DNA of 64,000 nucleotides from Paenibacillus prosopidis (lineage in GTDB: Bacteria; Bacillota; Bacilli; Paenibacillales; Paenibacillaceae). Shown one piece after another: positions 32,919 to 41,370 of the stretch. The stretch lies in NCBI RefSeq assembly GCF_003337375.1, contig NZ_QPJD01000007.1, positions 1-64,000 on the forward strand, written 5' to 3'. Position 1 is the stretch's first letter; the number at the start of each line of letters is the position of its first letter. Under the pieces are notes generated by a model. The model did not search any database and had not been told where the DNA came from. It worked only from the letters and a program-made list of their open reading frames with translations. Both the position numbers and the translations under genes were made by a program.

Positions 32919-32982
32919 CTAGACCCAGCAAAAACAGCAGGTCGGAGCGCTGGATCCAGCTAGCCTCCTACCTGCTGTTTAT
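32919..32982 (+). repeat. 65-bp repeat with terminator-like hairpin, copy 2
   Basis: Direct repeat of 30836-30900, differing by one indel and one substitution. The inner stem is the perfect palindrome GCTGGATCCAGC. It lies about 70 bp past the 3' end of the exporter gene at 33052 and can act as its terminator on the minus strand. Confidence 0.85.
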
Positions 32983-33051
32983 CGTTTCCATCGTAAGCTG
33001 CTGCTTTTGCTGCTGGCACTGCAGCTGCCCAGCGGTTCTACTGCAACTTCC

Positions 33052-34110
33052 CTACAGCTCCTCCTTCGGCTCTCCCGGCTCCCGCTTCGCTCCCTCTTCC
33101 CGTTGCTGGACTTGGTCGAGCAGCTTCTCTAAGCGGCGCAAATGATACGCGTATTCAAACAGTCCTGAGGCGACAAACACAAGCCGCTTGTGCTCATCCG
33201 GATCCTCGAGTATGTACGCCGTCAGATCCTTCACAAGCCGGGCTTCGCGCTCCTCTTCCGGCTCGATTAAAGCATGCGGCTTCATTTTATCCTCTGCCTT
33301 CAGCAAAATGTGCTCGTGGTACTTCGACAGCTCCTCGATCTGCCGGTCGAAGCGCAGCGCCCATTCTCCGGCACTCGGGGAAGCAAAATAATGCTCCTCC
33401 ACCACGTCGAGCAAATCTGCCCCTTTTTGCAGCGTCTTAATCATCTGCTTCGAAACGAGCAGCTGCCGGGCGTGGCTTGTCTTCGTTCGGGCTAATATTT
33501 TACGCTCCTCTTCAAAAACAGCGTAGCGCTCCTCCAGCTTGCGCAGCGTTTCGTGCAGCTTCTCCTTTTCTTGCCGGAACACCTGCTCCTTCATCTCATT
33601 TGAAATAGCCGTCCGCAGCAGCAGCGAAAGCTGATTGTACGCCTGATGCACCTGGGCAGTAAATTGCCGCCTTGGACGCGGCGGAAAGACGAGCACATTA
33701 ACGGCGAAAGAAGCACCCATTCCGGTCAGTATCATTAAAAACCGTTCAATTGCCAGTGCCCAGCCTTGCCCATTCGCTTCCATAATCGCCACGACCGTGA
33801 CGAGCGACAGTCCGATTGTGCTTTCCATTTTCAACTGAATGCTTATCAGGATGACCACGACACAGACAAGCCCGACAGCAATCGGCGTATGCCCGAACAG
33901 CCGTACAGCAGCAATGGCGATAAGCGCGCCAAGCAAATTCGTCTGCACTTGGTCGGTAACGCTCTGCCAAGACCGGTAAATCGACGGCTGAATCGTAAAT
34001 ATGGCCGCCACCGCAGCGATCAGCGGCGAAGCAAAGCCGAACACCCCGCTGAGGTAAATCGCTAATGCGACGGCCATTCCTGTTTTGAGCACTCTTGCGC
34101 CTATTGTCAT
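33052..34110 (-). CDS. Aromatic acid exporter family (ArAE/FUSC-like) membrane protein
   Basis: About 352 residues. The N-terminal half (about 1-150) has five or six membrane helices with the family pattern FASPLIAAVAAIFTIQPSIYRS and TNLLGALIAIA. The C-terminal half is a long soluble helical domain rich in Glu, Lys and Arg (heptad-like segments around 180-340) ending in EEGAKREPGEPKEEL. Bacillales members of this family are about this size and of unknown substrate. ATG 34110 overlaps the alkC stop by 4 bp (ATGA), which fixes the start and implies translational coupling. Confidence 0.85.
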   Translation of the reverse strand: MTIGARVLKTGMAVALAIYLSGVFGFASPLIAAVAAIFTIQPSIYRSWQSVTDQVQTNLLGALIAIAAVRLFGHTPIAVGLVCVVVILISIQLKMESTIGLSLVTVVAIMEANGQGWALAIERFLMILTGMGASFAVNVLVFPPRPRRQFTAQVHQAYNQLSLLLRTAISNEMKEQVFRQEKEKLHETLRKLEERYAVFEEERKILARTKTSHARQLLVSKQMIKTLQKGADLLDVVEEHYFASPSAGEWALRFDRQIEELSKYHEHILLKAEDKMKPHALIEPEEEREARLVKDLTAYILEDPDEHKRLVFVASGLFEYAYHLRRLEKLLDQVQQREEGAKREPGEPKEEL

Positions 34111-35234
34111 GTCGCTCCAGCCTCCTTCACCTGCAGCTCTGTGGAAGCCGCCTCTCTCCCATTGACCCATAATGTAACACGGTGAAGACCGCTGTAATGC
34201 TTGCGCGTAGACAAATCCGCAAAGCGGTGTACGCGTACACCTTGAGCAACCGCGCCGCCGGCATATTCACGATCGGATAGAAGAAACCGTTTTAATGATG
34301 TTTTGCCGCTTGATTTGACGAACTCGATGCCATATTCGATACGCAGCTTAGCGCGTTCTCCTTCACGCAGCTGCACGTGATATCGCAAGGACACCTCTCC
34401 GCCGATCGCTACCGAATCCGGAGAAACGTCCAACGAAGCAGCAGTAACGAGCGGCATTTGCCCTTCGTCCGTTTCTTCATGCTTCGAGTACCCGAATAAA
34501 GCCATCACATGCGGATCTGCCTGCTTGATGAGCGTACGGCAACCGTGTCTCACGATCCAATCGGTCCCTTCGCCTGCTCCGATCCAAGACTTCGCCAGCC
34601 GGATAACGAGCTCAGGGTGATCTTTAGCTATATCGTTCAAGTTGTTCGCTACACTCTTGCGCACGTAGAGGGAAGGGTCGCCCTTCAGCTTTTCCAAAAT
34701 CGGAATGACCGGTGAAGGATCGCGCTTAAAAAGCGGCAGCGCCTGCGCCCAAGGCAGACGCGGTCTTGTCCCTTCGCTCGCGAGCCTCCGCACATGCTCA
34801 TTGGGATGATCCGCCCAATTCAGCATCTGAGCCATTGCCCGCTGCGGATCAAGAAGTATGAACGGCCTTATTGCAAATTCCGAGGTGGAACGCTGCGTAA
34901 AACGTTCCAACGCTTCTATCGAACGCTCCCAATGCTCCGGCTCCATTCCAAATACTTCAATGAAGTCCGGAAAGAACAGATACGGAAAACCGGTACACTT
35001 CTCATCGATTTGATATAAAATGGCCAGCGCATCTTCATACGTTTGCGGCAAGGCAGCGCCGAGCGCTTCCGTTATTTTTCTAATGCGTGCTTTCAGCTCA
35101 AGCTGCTCCCAATTATCATCCCTTACACGCTCCGCAAAGGCAGCCTCATCGAAAGGGCTCCACGCTGTTTTCACTAAAGCAGCAAATTGTTCAATAAATA
35201 ATCCGTCATATATAGCTTTTAGCGGTTCAGCCAA
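34107..35234 (-). CDS. alkC: AlkC-type DNA alkylation repair glycosylase (HEAT-like) with C-terminal Ig-like domain
   Basis: About 375 residues. It begins MAEPLKAIYDGLFI and contains HEAT-like helical repeats (HPNEHVRRLASEGTRPRLPW, PSLYVRKSVANNLNDIAKD, GTDWIVRHGCRTL), the signature of the AlkC branch of AlkC/AlkD glycosylases that excise 3-methyladenine and 3-methylcytosine. After about residue 265 a beta-rich domain follows (VSLRYHVQLREGERAKLRIEY), as in AlkC proteins with an Ig-like domain. The start is inferred as TTG 35234: AGGAGG lies nine bases upstream and the family start fits. An earlier in-frame TTG at 35240 sits too close to that site. Confidence 0.85.
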   Translation of the reverse strand: MAEPLKAIYDGLFIEQFAALVKTAWSPFDEAAFAERVRDDNWEQLELKARIRKITEALGAALPQTYEDALAILYQIDEKCTGFPYLFFPDFIEVFGMEPEHWERSIEALERFTQRSTSEFAIRPFILLDPQRAMAQMLNWADHPNEHVRRLASEGTRPRLPWAQALPLFKRDPSPVIPILEKLKGDPSLYVRKSVANNLNDIAKDHPELVIRLAKSWIGAGEGTDWIVRHGCRTLIKQADPHVMALFGYSKHEETDEGQMPLVTAASLDVSPDSVAIGGEVSLRYHVQLREGERAKLRIEYGIEFVKSSGKTSLKRFLLSDREYAGGAVAQGVRVHRFADLSTRKHYSGLHRVTLWVNGREAASTELQVKEAGAT

Positions 35235-35291
35235 CGTCAATCCCCTCCTCCCGCTATTATACAGAAAAAATGCAGCACGTTCCTGCACAGA

Positions 35292-35336
35292 CAAAAACAG
35301 CCCAGAAACGCTCCATTCGGAGCATTTCTGAGCTGT
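35292..35336 (-). terminator. Terminator of spo0M
   Basis: On the minus strand, AGCTCAGAAATGCTCC / GGAGCGTTTCTGGGCT is followed by a run of T. Confidence 0.85.
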
Positions 35337-35354
35337 CGTCTATTCATTAGCTGC

Positions 35355-36122
35355 TTAGGCGTAACGTGAAATAATGTCTGCCAGCTGGTGAGCAAGCTCA
35401 TTTGGTCCTGCCGTCAGCTGTTCATTCGTAAAGCGGGTGCGGACGAATGATTCGTCCATATCCATTGCTTCTGCAAAAAAGCTGGACAAGCCGCGCGCGC
35501 GGCGATCGATCTGAAGCACCAGCTCAAGCTCGCGGTCGGATGGATAGAACATCACTTCAAGCTCATCGAGCTGTCCGCGAAACTGGGTTGTAGGAACGAA
35601 CTCCAGCTCTTGGATAAACGGCATTCTGCCGCCAAGACGGGAAGAGTACTCGCATTCTGCTTTGCGTAAGCGGAAGCCAAGCAGGCTCAGCGCTTCAAGC
35701 ACTGTATTCATCGCCGGTGTTGGAATAACCTCGATTCGGTCGTTATCGCCCGGATCGACGCCGCCGCGAACATCAAGCTCCGTCTTCACCCATACCGGCG
35801 CGCGTCCGATAGTTAGAGGCGTTTGGTGCGGCAGCTGGAACGAGAAGGGAACCTCGCGATTTTCCCCGGCGTTCAGTGTGAACGGAGGACATACATGGAA
35901 ACGTCCCACTTCTCCGTGCTGCGTATATTTATGGTCGTTGCTTTCGCGAATATATTCTGTCATCACCGAGAGCTGAATGGTTTCAATTCGCTGCTCCACG
36001 TTACCGCCGCGAATCTTAACGACTCCCCGGACTTCCTCGCCCGGCATATAGCGCGGCTTCTCAAGCAGCGTATCAATAGTTGCGGATCCAATTCCGATAC
36101 TGGCCAAAAAACGATTAAACAT
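35355..36122 (-). CDS. spo0M: Sporulation-control protein Spo0M
   Basis: 255 residues, arrestin-like beta-sandwich. Recognisable Spo0M blocks are MFNRFLASIGIGSATIDTLL, PGEEVRGVVKIRGGNVEQRI, VPFSFQLPHQTPLT and the late FYPSDRELELVLQIDRRARG. In Bacillus, Spo0M modulates the sporulation phosphorelay by an unclear mechanism and affects cell division. ATG 36122 has GGAGGT seven bases upstream. A separate gene, it lies 92 bp downstream of a sensor kinase gene on the same strand and has its own terminator. Confidence 0.93.
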   Translation of the reverse strand: MFNRFLASIGIGSATIDTLLEKPRYMPGEEVRGVVKIRGGNVEQRIETIQLSVMTEYIRESNDHKYTQHGEVGRFHVCPPFTLNAGENREVPFSFQLPHQTPLTIGRAPVWVKTELDVRGGVDPGDNDRIEVIPTPAMNTVLEALSLLGFRLRKAECEYSSRLGGRMPFIQELEFVPTTQFRGQLDELEVMFYPSDRELELVLQIDRRARGLSSFFAEAMDMDESFVRTRFTNEQLTAGPNELAHQLADIISRYA

Positions 36123-36214
36123 GTAAACGACCTCCACTCATTTTATCGTGAATCCTTACTGCATAAGCATATTACGATTCCTCATAAAATAGGTTTCAAA
36201 TGTGTTTCTTTCAC

Positions 36215-37972
36215 TTAACCGGAGGGAATTGGCTGTTCATAATACGGCAAACGGATAATGAAAGTCGTTCCTGTCCCGATCTCGCTTTCAGCCGTTATTT
36301 GTCCTTTATGATTATCCACGATTTTGTAGGTGACCATTAGTCCGAGACCGGTCCCCTTATCCTTCGTCGTATAAAACGGCTGTCCAATTTTGGAGAGCTG
36401 CTCCTTCGAAATGCCCGAGCCTTGATCCTGTATGCGAATGTTAACGGTTCCGTCTTCGTCGTGCGACATGCTGATCTTCACGACTCCTCCATTTTGCATC
36501 GCTTCAATCGCATTTTTGATCACGTTAATGAACACCTGCTTTAATTGATTTTCTACACCCATAACCCAGAGCGGCTTATCACCCGCATGGAATTCTATAA
36601 TGACGTTATGCAAAATAGCCTGCGTCTCAAGTAAGTTAACCGTTTCGGTCATCATTTGACGAGCGTCCTTAAAAGCTAATTCATAGATTTGCGGCTTTGA
36701 GAGCATAAGCAATTCACTTACGATCGATTCAATGCGTACAAGCTCCGATTTCATAATGTCATAGAAGTCTTCCTTATTTCCCCGGCCCGATGCGATGAGC
36801 TGCAAAAAACCTTTTAATGATGTAAGAGGATTACGTATCTCATGAGCAATTCCGGCAGCCAATTGGCCTGCTACGTACAGCTTCTCGGAATTAATGAGCA
36901 GCTCTTCATTCTTTTTCCGCTCGGATATGTCGCGAATAATCACCTGTTCAATCTGCTTGCCCGAGAATGTTGTGCTTGCCCGTACGATTTCCGTATGCAG
37001 CAGCTTGCCCTGTACCGTTCGCCATTGCAGCTCAATGGGCTTAATCGGTGCAGCCTCATCATCTTGAACGGTTTCGAGCCAGGCAGCCATCTCGCTATGA
37101 TGCTTCTCATCAAGCAGAGAATAAATGTCCATTCCGATTATATCCTTCTCGCTCTGTACTTCAAACATACGAATTCCTGCCCGGTTCATATATTCCCACT
37201 TGCCGCCGCTAATTAATGCGATGGTATCCATCGAGTTTTCGACAAGCAGCTTATATCTCAGATCGATTTGATTATATTTGTTAGAAGCAAACCTTGTCGT
37301 CAGACTAAAGCTGAGTATAAGAAGTGTAGCCACCCCAAGCATGAAAGCCAGCAGCAGCAAATAATCATTTAATTTGTCGGTTGACAGGATATCCCGATAT
37401 TCGACGGTCAAAGCCTGCATCCCCAGCTGATGCATGATCATGTTTGACAGACCAAGCACGAGGCTGCTTTTCAGCTTGTATTTAACCTGCTTTTTCCCGA
37501 GTAAGTAAAATGCTAAATAGGTACCGGCCAGGCTGACCAGGAAGGATAGCGCAAATAAAAGCCAATTCATCTCGAAAGCAATGAAGGAACCGGAAAGCAT
37601 GGACAGGTATTGAAGTAAATTAGCTCCAATCGCCATCATGATTGCGCTTAAGGCAAACCTTCCTTTTGTAAACTCCTCTTTTTTCAATTGGAGTATGCTC
37701 AAATAGGTAATGGCAGCACATGCGATTAAGACAAGAAGCATGCTCCAATTAATGACGATCATATAGTCTGAGGAAAGCAAAGAAATGATATGCATCGTCC
37801 ATAAGCCTAAGCCGAATACAGCCGCTCCGCCAGCCATCCAGTTGAAGCTATCCACCCGTTCTCTCGGCTTCAGCTGCTCAATCATACTGAGCATCGTATA
37901 GGAGGCATAGCACATAATAAACAAGGACAAGATCAAATAGTAGGGATTTCCATGAAAGATAGGGTGGTTCAT
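36215..37972 (-). CDS. Membrane sensor histidine kinase, degenerate MHYT-like sensor plus PAS
   Basis: 585 residues. Residues 1-230 form about seven membrane helices with remnants of MHYT-type repeats (LWTMHIISLLSS and NMIMHQLGMQAL; the middle repeat lacks its His). A PAS domain follows (about 240-355), then HisKA with GQLAAGIAHEIRNPLTSLKG (His about 375) and HATPase_c with NVIKNAIEAM, DQGSGI and GTGLGLMVTY. The kinase domain resembles sporulation kinases of the KinA-E type. No response regulator is adjacent, as is usual for phosphorelay kinases. The neighbour is spo0M, so input to sporulation initiation is inferred. AAGGAG precedes the ATG. Confidence 0.9.
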   Translation of the reverse strand: MNHPIFHGNPYYLILSLFIMCYASYTMLSMIEQLKPRERVDSFNWMAGGAAVFGLGLWTMHIISLLSSDYMIVINWSMLLVLIACAAITYLSILQLKKEEFTKGRFALSAIMMAIGANLLQYLSMLSGSFIAFEMNWLLFALSFLVSLAGTYLAFYLLGKKQVKYKLKSSLVLGLSNMIMHQLGMQALTVEYRDILSTDKLNDYLLLLAFMLGVATLLILSFSLTTRFASNKYNQIDLRYKLLVENSMDTIALISGGKWEYMNRAGIRMFEVQSEKDIIGMDIYSLLDEKHHSEMAAWLETVQDDEAAPIKPIELQWRTVQGKLLHTEIVRASTTFSGKQIEQVIIRDISERKKNEELLINSEKLYVAGQLAAGIAHEIRNPLTSLKGFLQLIASGRGNKEDFYDIMKSELVRIESIVSELLMLSKPQIYELAFKDARQMMTETVNLLETQAILHNVIIEFHAGDKPLWVMGVENQLKQVFINVIKNAIEAMQNGGVVKISMSHDEDGTVNIRIQDQGSGISKEQLSKIGQPFYTTKDKGTGLGLMVTYKIVDNHKGQITAESEIGTGTTFIIRLPYYEQPIPSG

Positions 37973-38089
37973 AAGACTCCTTCAAATATCCATAAATTCT
38001 TTTCTTCTAATGGAATTCGACAATATCCTGTAAAATCCTTTCTACTTTTGCGGAAAATTGCATATTTTTGTCAAAAAAAGAGAAGGAAG

Positions 38090-38118
38090 TTTCTCAAATC
38101 TTCTTCTTACGCTACAAT
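38090..38118 (+). promoter_or_regulatory. Candidate promoter of mscL
   Basis: TTTCTC (38090-38095), 17-bp spacer, TACAAT (38113-38118), 60 bp before the mscL start. Confidence 0.4.
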
Positions 38119-38177
38119 GATAGGGTAGGTTCACTTGGAACCGGCAGCATTATAAGAAAATTGCCAGGAGGATACAC

Positions 38178-38636
38178 ATGAAAATCGTCAAAGAATTTAA
38201 AGAGTTCGCGATGCGAGGCAATGTCATCGACTTAGCGGTCGGTGTCATTATTGGAGGCGCGTTCGGTAAAATCGTTACCTCGCTCGTCAACGACCTCATT
38301 ATGCCGCCGATTGGGTGGCTTTTAGGGGAAGTTGATTTCAAAGATTTGAAGATTCCTCTTGTGGATATGAGCCAGTTAAAAGAAGCTGAAAAAGCTACAG
38401 CTCCCGTCATCGCATACGGCCAATTCATTAATGTACTTTTGGACTTTATTATCGTTGCCTTCTGTATTTTCCTGCTTGTAAAAGTGATCAATGTGCTTCG
38501 CCGTAAAGAGAAATCTGAAGAAAAGGCAGCTGAACCAACAGAAAAAGAATGCCCGTACTGCTTGTCCCAAGTACCGGTCAAAGCGACGCGCTGCAAGCAC
38601 TGCACGTCCCAGCTCGAGGCTGCTGCGAATGGCTGA
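38178..38636 (+). CDS. mscL: Large-conductance mechanosensitive channel with C-terminal zinc ribbon
   Basis: 152 residues. The MscL core is complete: [33 protein letters not shown] (N-helix and TM1), the periplasmic loop, and TM2 (residues about 82-106). The usual charged C-terminal helix is followed by an added zinc ribbon with Cys at 125, 128, 139 and 142 (CPYC and CKHC). The channel releases solutes on hypo-osmotic shock; the ribbon could be a cytosolic oligomer cap or redox/metal sensor. AGGAGG precedes the ATG. It overlaps the next gene by 8 bp. Confidence 0.95.
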   Translation: MKIVKEFKEFAMRGNVIDLAVGVIIGGAFGKIVTSLVNDLIMPPIGWLLGEVDFKDLKIPLVDMSQLKEAEKATAPVIAYGQFINVLLDFIIVAFCIFLLVKVINVLRRKEKSEEKAAEPTEKECPYCLSQVPVKATRCKHCTSQLEAAANG

Positions 38637-39264
38637 GGAATGGTTTGACATTTATGACGAGCAGCTTCGTCCGCTTGGCACCGCAACCCGTGCCGATACG
38701 CACGCCAATGGCTACTGGCATCGCACGTTTCACTGTTGGCTGACACGGCGCGAAGGAAACCGCCGGTTCGTGCGGTTCCAGCTCCGCCAAGCAGGCAAGG
38801 ATACGAATCCGGGCTGCTATGATATAACGGCTGCCGGCCATCTGACTGCCGGTGAAACGGTTCGCGAGGCGGTCCGGGAGCTCGAGGAGGAGCTTGGAGT
38901 AAAGGCCGAGTTCGAGCAATTGATTCCGCTTGGTCAGATTCGTGAGCAAGCAAGCGGTGATGTGAATGGCGTTCCATTCATCGACCGCGAGGTTAGCGAT
39001 GTGTTCGGCCTCGTTTGCTCGGTGCCGCTGACTGAATTGCGGCTCCAGCCAGAAGAAGTGGCCGGCGTTTATGAGGCTGATCTCGACGAGCTGATTGCGC
39101 TGTTTGAAGGCGTGGTCGATGAGGTGACTGCATTTGGCGTTGAGCTGGTTGATGAGACCGGCCGTCTGGCACAGGCGCAGCAATCCGTAAAGGTGAACCA
39201 ATTCGTGCCGCGCGAGATTGCTTACTATGCATGCGTACTTCGGAAGCTGCACAGTTGCACTTAA
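38629..39264 (+). CDS. NUDIX hydrolase (YfcD/IDI-like)
   Basis: 211 residues. The Nudix box is complete: [22 protein letters not shown] (residues about 67-88), matching GX5EX7REUXEEXGU. The N-terminal part [21 protein letters not shown] with HRTFHCWL is the pattern of the YfcD/isopentenyl-diphosphate-isomerase-like branch, and a long C-terminal extension follows. The substrate is unknown (nucleoside diphosphate derivative or similar). The ATG overlaps the mscL stop, with GAGG upstream, so the two genes are translationally coupled. Confidence 0.9.
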   Translation: MAEEWFDIYDEQLRPLGTATRADTHANGYWHRTFHCWLTRREGNRRFVRFQLRQAGKDTNPGCYDITAAGHLTAGETVREAVRELEEELGVKAEFEQLIPLGQIREQASGDVNGVPFIDREVSDVFGLVCSVPLTELRLQPEEVAGVYEADLDELIALFEGVVDEVTAFGVELVDETGRLAQAQQSVKVNQFVPREIAYYACVLRKLHSCT

Positions 39265-39278
39265 TACGCGCGCGGCGC

Positions 39279-39765
39279 TTATTCGATTGACCGCGAATCC
39301 CCCAAGCACGCTCCCAATTGCTGTACCATCCATCTATCATAAAGTGGATATTGTAAAATTCCGTATGGCGCGGCGCAAGATCAAAGTCATCCAGCTCCGG
39401 CTGATTGAATATTTGCGCCCCCATCTCATGTAAGCAGCCATGTATTTTCATTTCAATAAAGCTGCCAAGCTCATCTAATGTTCTGAACGAGCGCGGATTA
39501 AACTGAAGTCGCTGTTCTGCAGCGGCATCATAGCAGCTTGTGCGGCAAAATGCCTCCGGAATCTGGTTCCAACCGGCAATCCATCTCCTGTCGTAACCCA
39601 TACGTCATACCAATGGAGCACCCGATTAATGTAATCGCGGTGAAAACGCAAAAATTTCTCCCCGAAGCCCGGCGGCGGCATTGAACCCGGCGTTAAATGA
39701 TTCGTATGATGCCAAATCCGGTGTTCATCCAACAACGCTTTTGGAAAATTCGGTATTAGCGGCAA
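39279..39765 (-). pseudogene. Tyrosinase-like copper protein, frameshifted
   Basis: Two overlapping minus-strand frames together give one tyrosinase-type domain. The first (from 39765) encodes HRIWHHTNHL and FLRFHRDYINRVLHWYDVW, a CuA-like region. The second, from about 39604, encodes SFIEMKIHGCLHEMGA and HTEFYNIHFMIDGWYSNWE, the CuB region with its HxxxH pair and the later His. A one-base loss near 39570-39605 explains the shift; fusing ...DGLP to GWNQIPEAF restores a continuous protein. The second frame then lacks a stop before running antisense through the NUDIX gene, so a second indel near the 3' end is possible; the 39279 limit is a stop in the remaining frame. Confidence 0.7.
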
Positions 39766-39911
39766 CCTCGTTCCCCTCCATGCTTGTTCATTTTTTCGCT
39801 CTCAACTCCTTTATGTTATGCGGCTAGAGCCACCTCTGTGTTTTTTTCCATAGAGGCATGAACGGCAAAAAGGACCGCCCTATATGAATAGGACCGCCCT
39901 TCCTGAGTGAA

Positions 39912-40406
39912 TTAGAACCAGAAATTGTTGCGTCTGCAATCATCCTGTATACTTCTGACGCAAATATCGAAAGTGGTTGTTACATCACTGTATCTGCCGA
40001 ATGCGCAGCAGATTCTTACACAGTCTTGATCACGCGTGCTGAAGAAGTCCACTACTCTGCAATTGCAGTCAAGCAGCATTTGCACCGCTCTTGCATCACG
40101 ACAGCGAATCGCTCTAACAAACCTCTCCGCTACATCTTCATTCCTCAACTGCCTAAAAATATCGCTTAGTTCTTTACCTGCTTCCTGCATAGCATCAACT
40201 GCCGGATCTTGTCTGCGGCCACAACTTCTTTGACCAGCGACTTGTTGACCAGCGACTTGTTGACCAGCGCTTTTTTGACCAGCGACTTGCTGACCAGCGA
40301 CTTGTTGATCATCTCTACATGTACAAGTAGAAGATACACGAGCGCGTTTAGTTGACTTGCGAGTCGTCTTCACGTTACGAATTTTCATTTTTAATTTGGC
40401 GGACAT
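39912..40406 (-). CDS. Cys-rich protein with VAGQQ repeats, possibly spore-coat-like
   Basis: 164 residues. A basic N-terminus (KLKMKIRNVKTTRKSTKRAR), a run of five imperfect pentapeptides of the type QQVAG (about residues 36-60), then a C-terminal domain with repeated Cys (LDCNCRVVDFF, DCVRICCAFGRYSD, FDICVRSIQDDCRRNNFWF). Cys-rich C-terminal domains with variable basic/Gln repeats recall outer spore-coat/crust or exosporium proteins, but I do not recognise the exact family. ATG 40406 follows a G-rich ribosome binding site. The repeats are exact 15-bp DNA units, so length may vary between strains. Confidence 0.75.
   Translation of the reverse strand: MSAKLKMKIRNVKTTRKSTKRARVSSTCTCRDDQQVAGQQVAGQKSAGQQVAGQQVAGQRSCGRRQDPAVDAMQEAGKELSDIFRQLRNEDVAERFVRAIRCRDARAVQMLLDCNCRVVDFFSTRDQDCVRICCAFGRYSDVTTTFDICVRSIQDDCRRNNFWF
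40230..40304 (-). repeat. Five 15-bp tandem repeats inside the Cys-rich gene
   Basis: The unit TTGACCAGCGACTTG occurs five times in a row with few changes (40230, 40245, 40260, 40275, 40290). Each unit codes for one pentapeptide in the minus-strand protein. Confidence 0.95.
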
Positions 40407-40684
40407 TCCTATCCCCCCCTCTCTCTCGAGCATACCCTATTCTATGTTTCTAAGAGAGAATGGTATGGACGTTTAATAACCGTCAAATGCTGAAATGCAG
40501 CAACAGCCATGAATAGTCACTTCGACATGAGGTTGTCCATTTTGACATCAACGGTCTAAGGCCCCGAAAGCTGTCATACATATGGAATGAAGAAACCTTA
40601 TCCGTGCGAAGCGGCTTAGAGGTCTTCCTCTTCATTTTTTCAGTCAACCCTTATGGTATACTGGGTAAAACCCGGTGGACGAAG

Positions 40685-41362
40685 GTGAAGACGATTCAAT
40701 TTCTAGCTATGCTAACGATGCTTATTGATCATATCGGCCTTGTGTGGTTCTCTGAAAATGAAATCTGGCGAATTATTGGAAGGCTCGCCCTGCCTTTCTA
40801 TGCCTATGCCATTGTGCTTGGATACTGCCGTACCCGCGACATTAACCGCTATTTGAAGCGAGTCGGATGGATTGCTTTAATTTCGCAGCTGCCTTATCAA
40901 TTTGCCTTTTACCGGCTTGAAGTAAATACGGTAGGCACGTTATTTGTTTGCCTCCTGCTCCTGTACCTTCTTGACAGATGGAACGGAAAGCTTGTCATCC
41001 AAATCATTGCGGCAGTAGGAGCTGCTTTATTAGTAGAAGTGAGCCCATTCAGCTACGGCGCTTACGCTGTGCTGCTCGTGCTTATTTATCGTTATGCGTC
41101 CGTCCAATGGTTGACGCTGTTTCATTTCTTATTAAATGTGGTAAGCATTCCTGTGAAGGGTTCAGGCTGGATTCTCCAAAGCTTTAGCTTGTTTGCTACA
41201 TTGCTCATCGTCTATGCGCCTAATTTCATGCGCAGTGCCGATAAAATCCGCATTCCCCGAATCATTTGGCGCAGCTTTTACCCGCTGCACCTGACAGTAA
41301 TCGCGATCATCTATGCTGGAACGAGCAATGAGAGCTTTAAGCAAATTATTCCGTTTATATAG
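40685..41362 (+). CDS. TraX-like membrane protein
   Basis: About 225 residues and eight hydrophobic helices. It starts MKTIQFLAMLTMLIDHIGLV and has IGRLALPFYAYAIVLGYCRTRDINRYLKR and the late YPLHLTVIAIIYA, the typical TraX family pattern (TraX acetylates F-pilin; chromosomal Bacillales homologues have unknown substrates). GTG 40685 is chosen because the conserved family start falls there. It converges on the Ser/Thr kinase gene, leaving 8 bp between stops. Confidence 0.85.
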   Translation: MKTIQFLAMLTMLIDHIGLVWFSENEIWRIIGRLALPFYAYAIVLGYCRTRDINRYLKRVGWIALISQLPYQFAFYRLEVNTVGTLFVCLLLLYLLDRWNGKLVIQIIAAVGAALLVEVSPFSYGAYAVLLVLIYRYASVQWLTLFHFLLNVVSIPVKGSGWILQSFSLFATLLIVYAPNFMRSADKIRIPRIIWRSFYPLHLTVIAIIYAGTSNESFKQIIPFI

Positions 41363-41370
41363 GGCATTGC

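Larger units (their letters stand above)
32352..33051. other. 700-bp gene-free stretch
   Basis: It contains a cre-like site, a short GATGCTG tandem repeat and copy 2 of the 65-bp hairpin repeat. A 77-codon minus-strand frame across it runs through the repeats and has no ribosome binding site, so it is not called. Confidence 0.7.

Noticed and set aside
32698..32931. Minus-strand 77-codon His/Gln-rich frame
   Set aside because: The His/Gln run is the translation of the GATGCTG tandem repeat, and the frame begins inside the 65-bp hairpin repeat.
38993..39601. 202-codon minus-strand frame overlapping the NUDIX gene
   Set aside because: Only its first part (down to about 39280) is protein-like, as the second half of the frameshifted tyrosinase; the rest is antisense to the NUDIX gene.
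40230..40304. Tandem 15-bp repeats as a CRISPR array
   Set aside because: There are no spacers: the units are contiguous and in frame within a coding gene.
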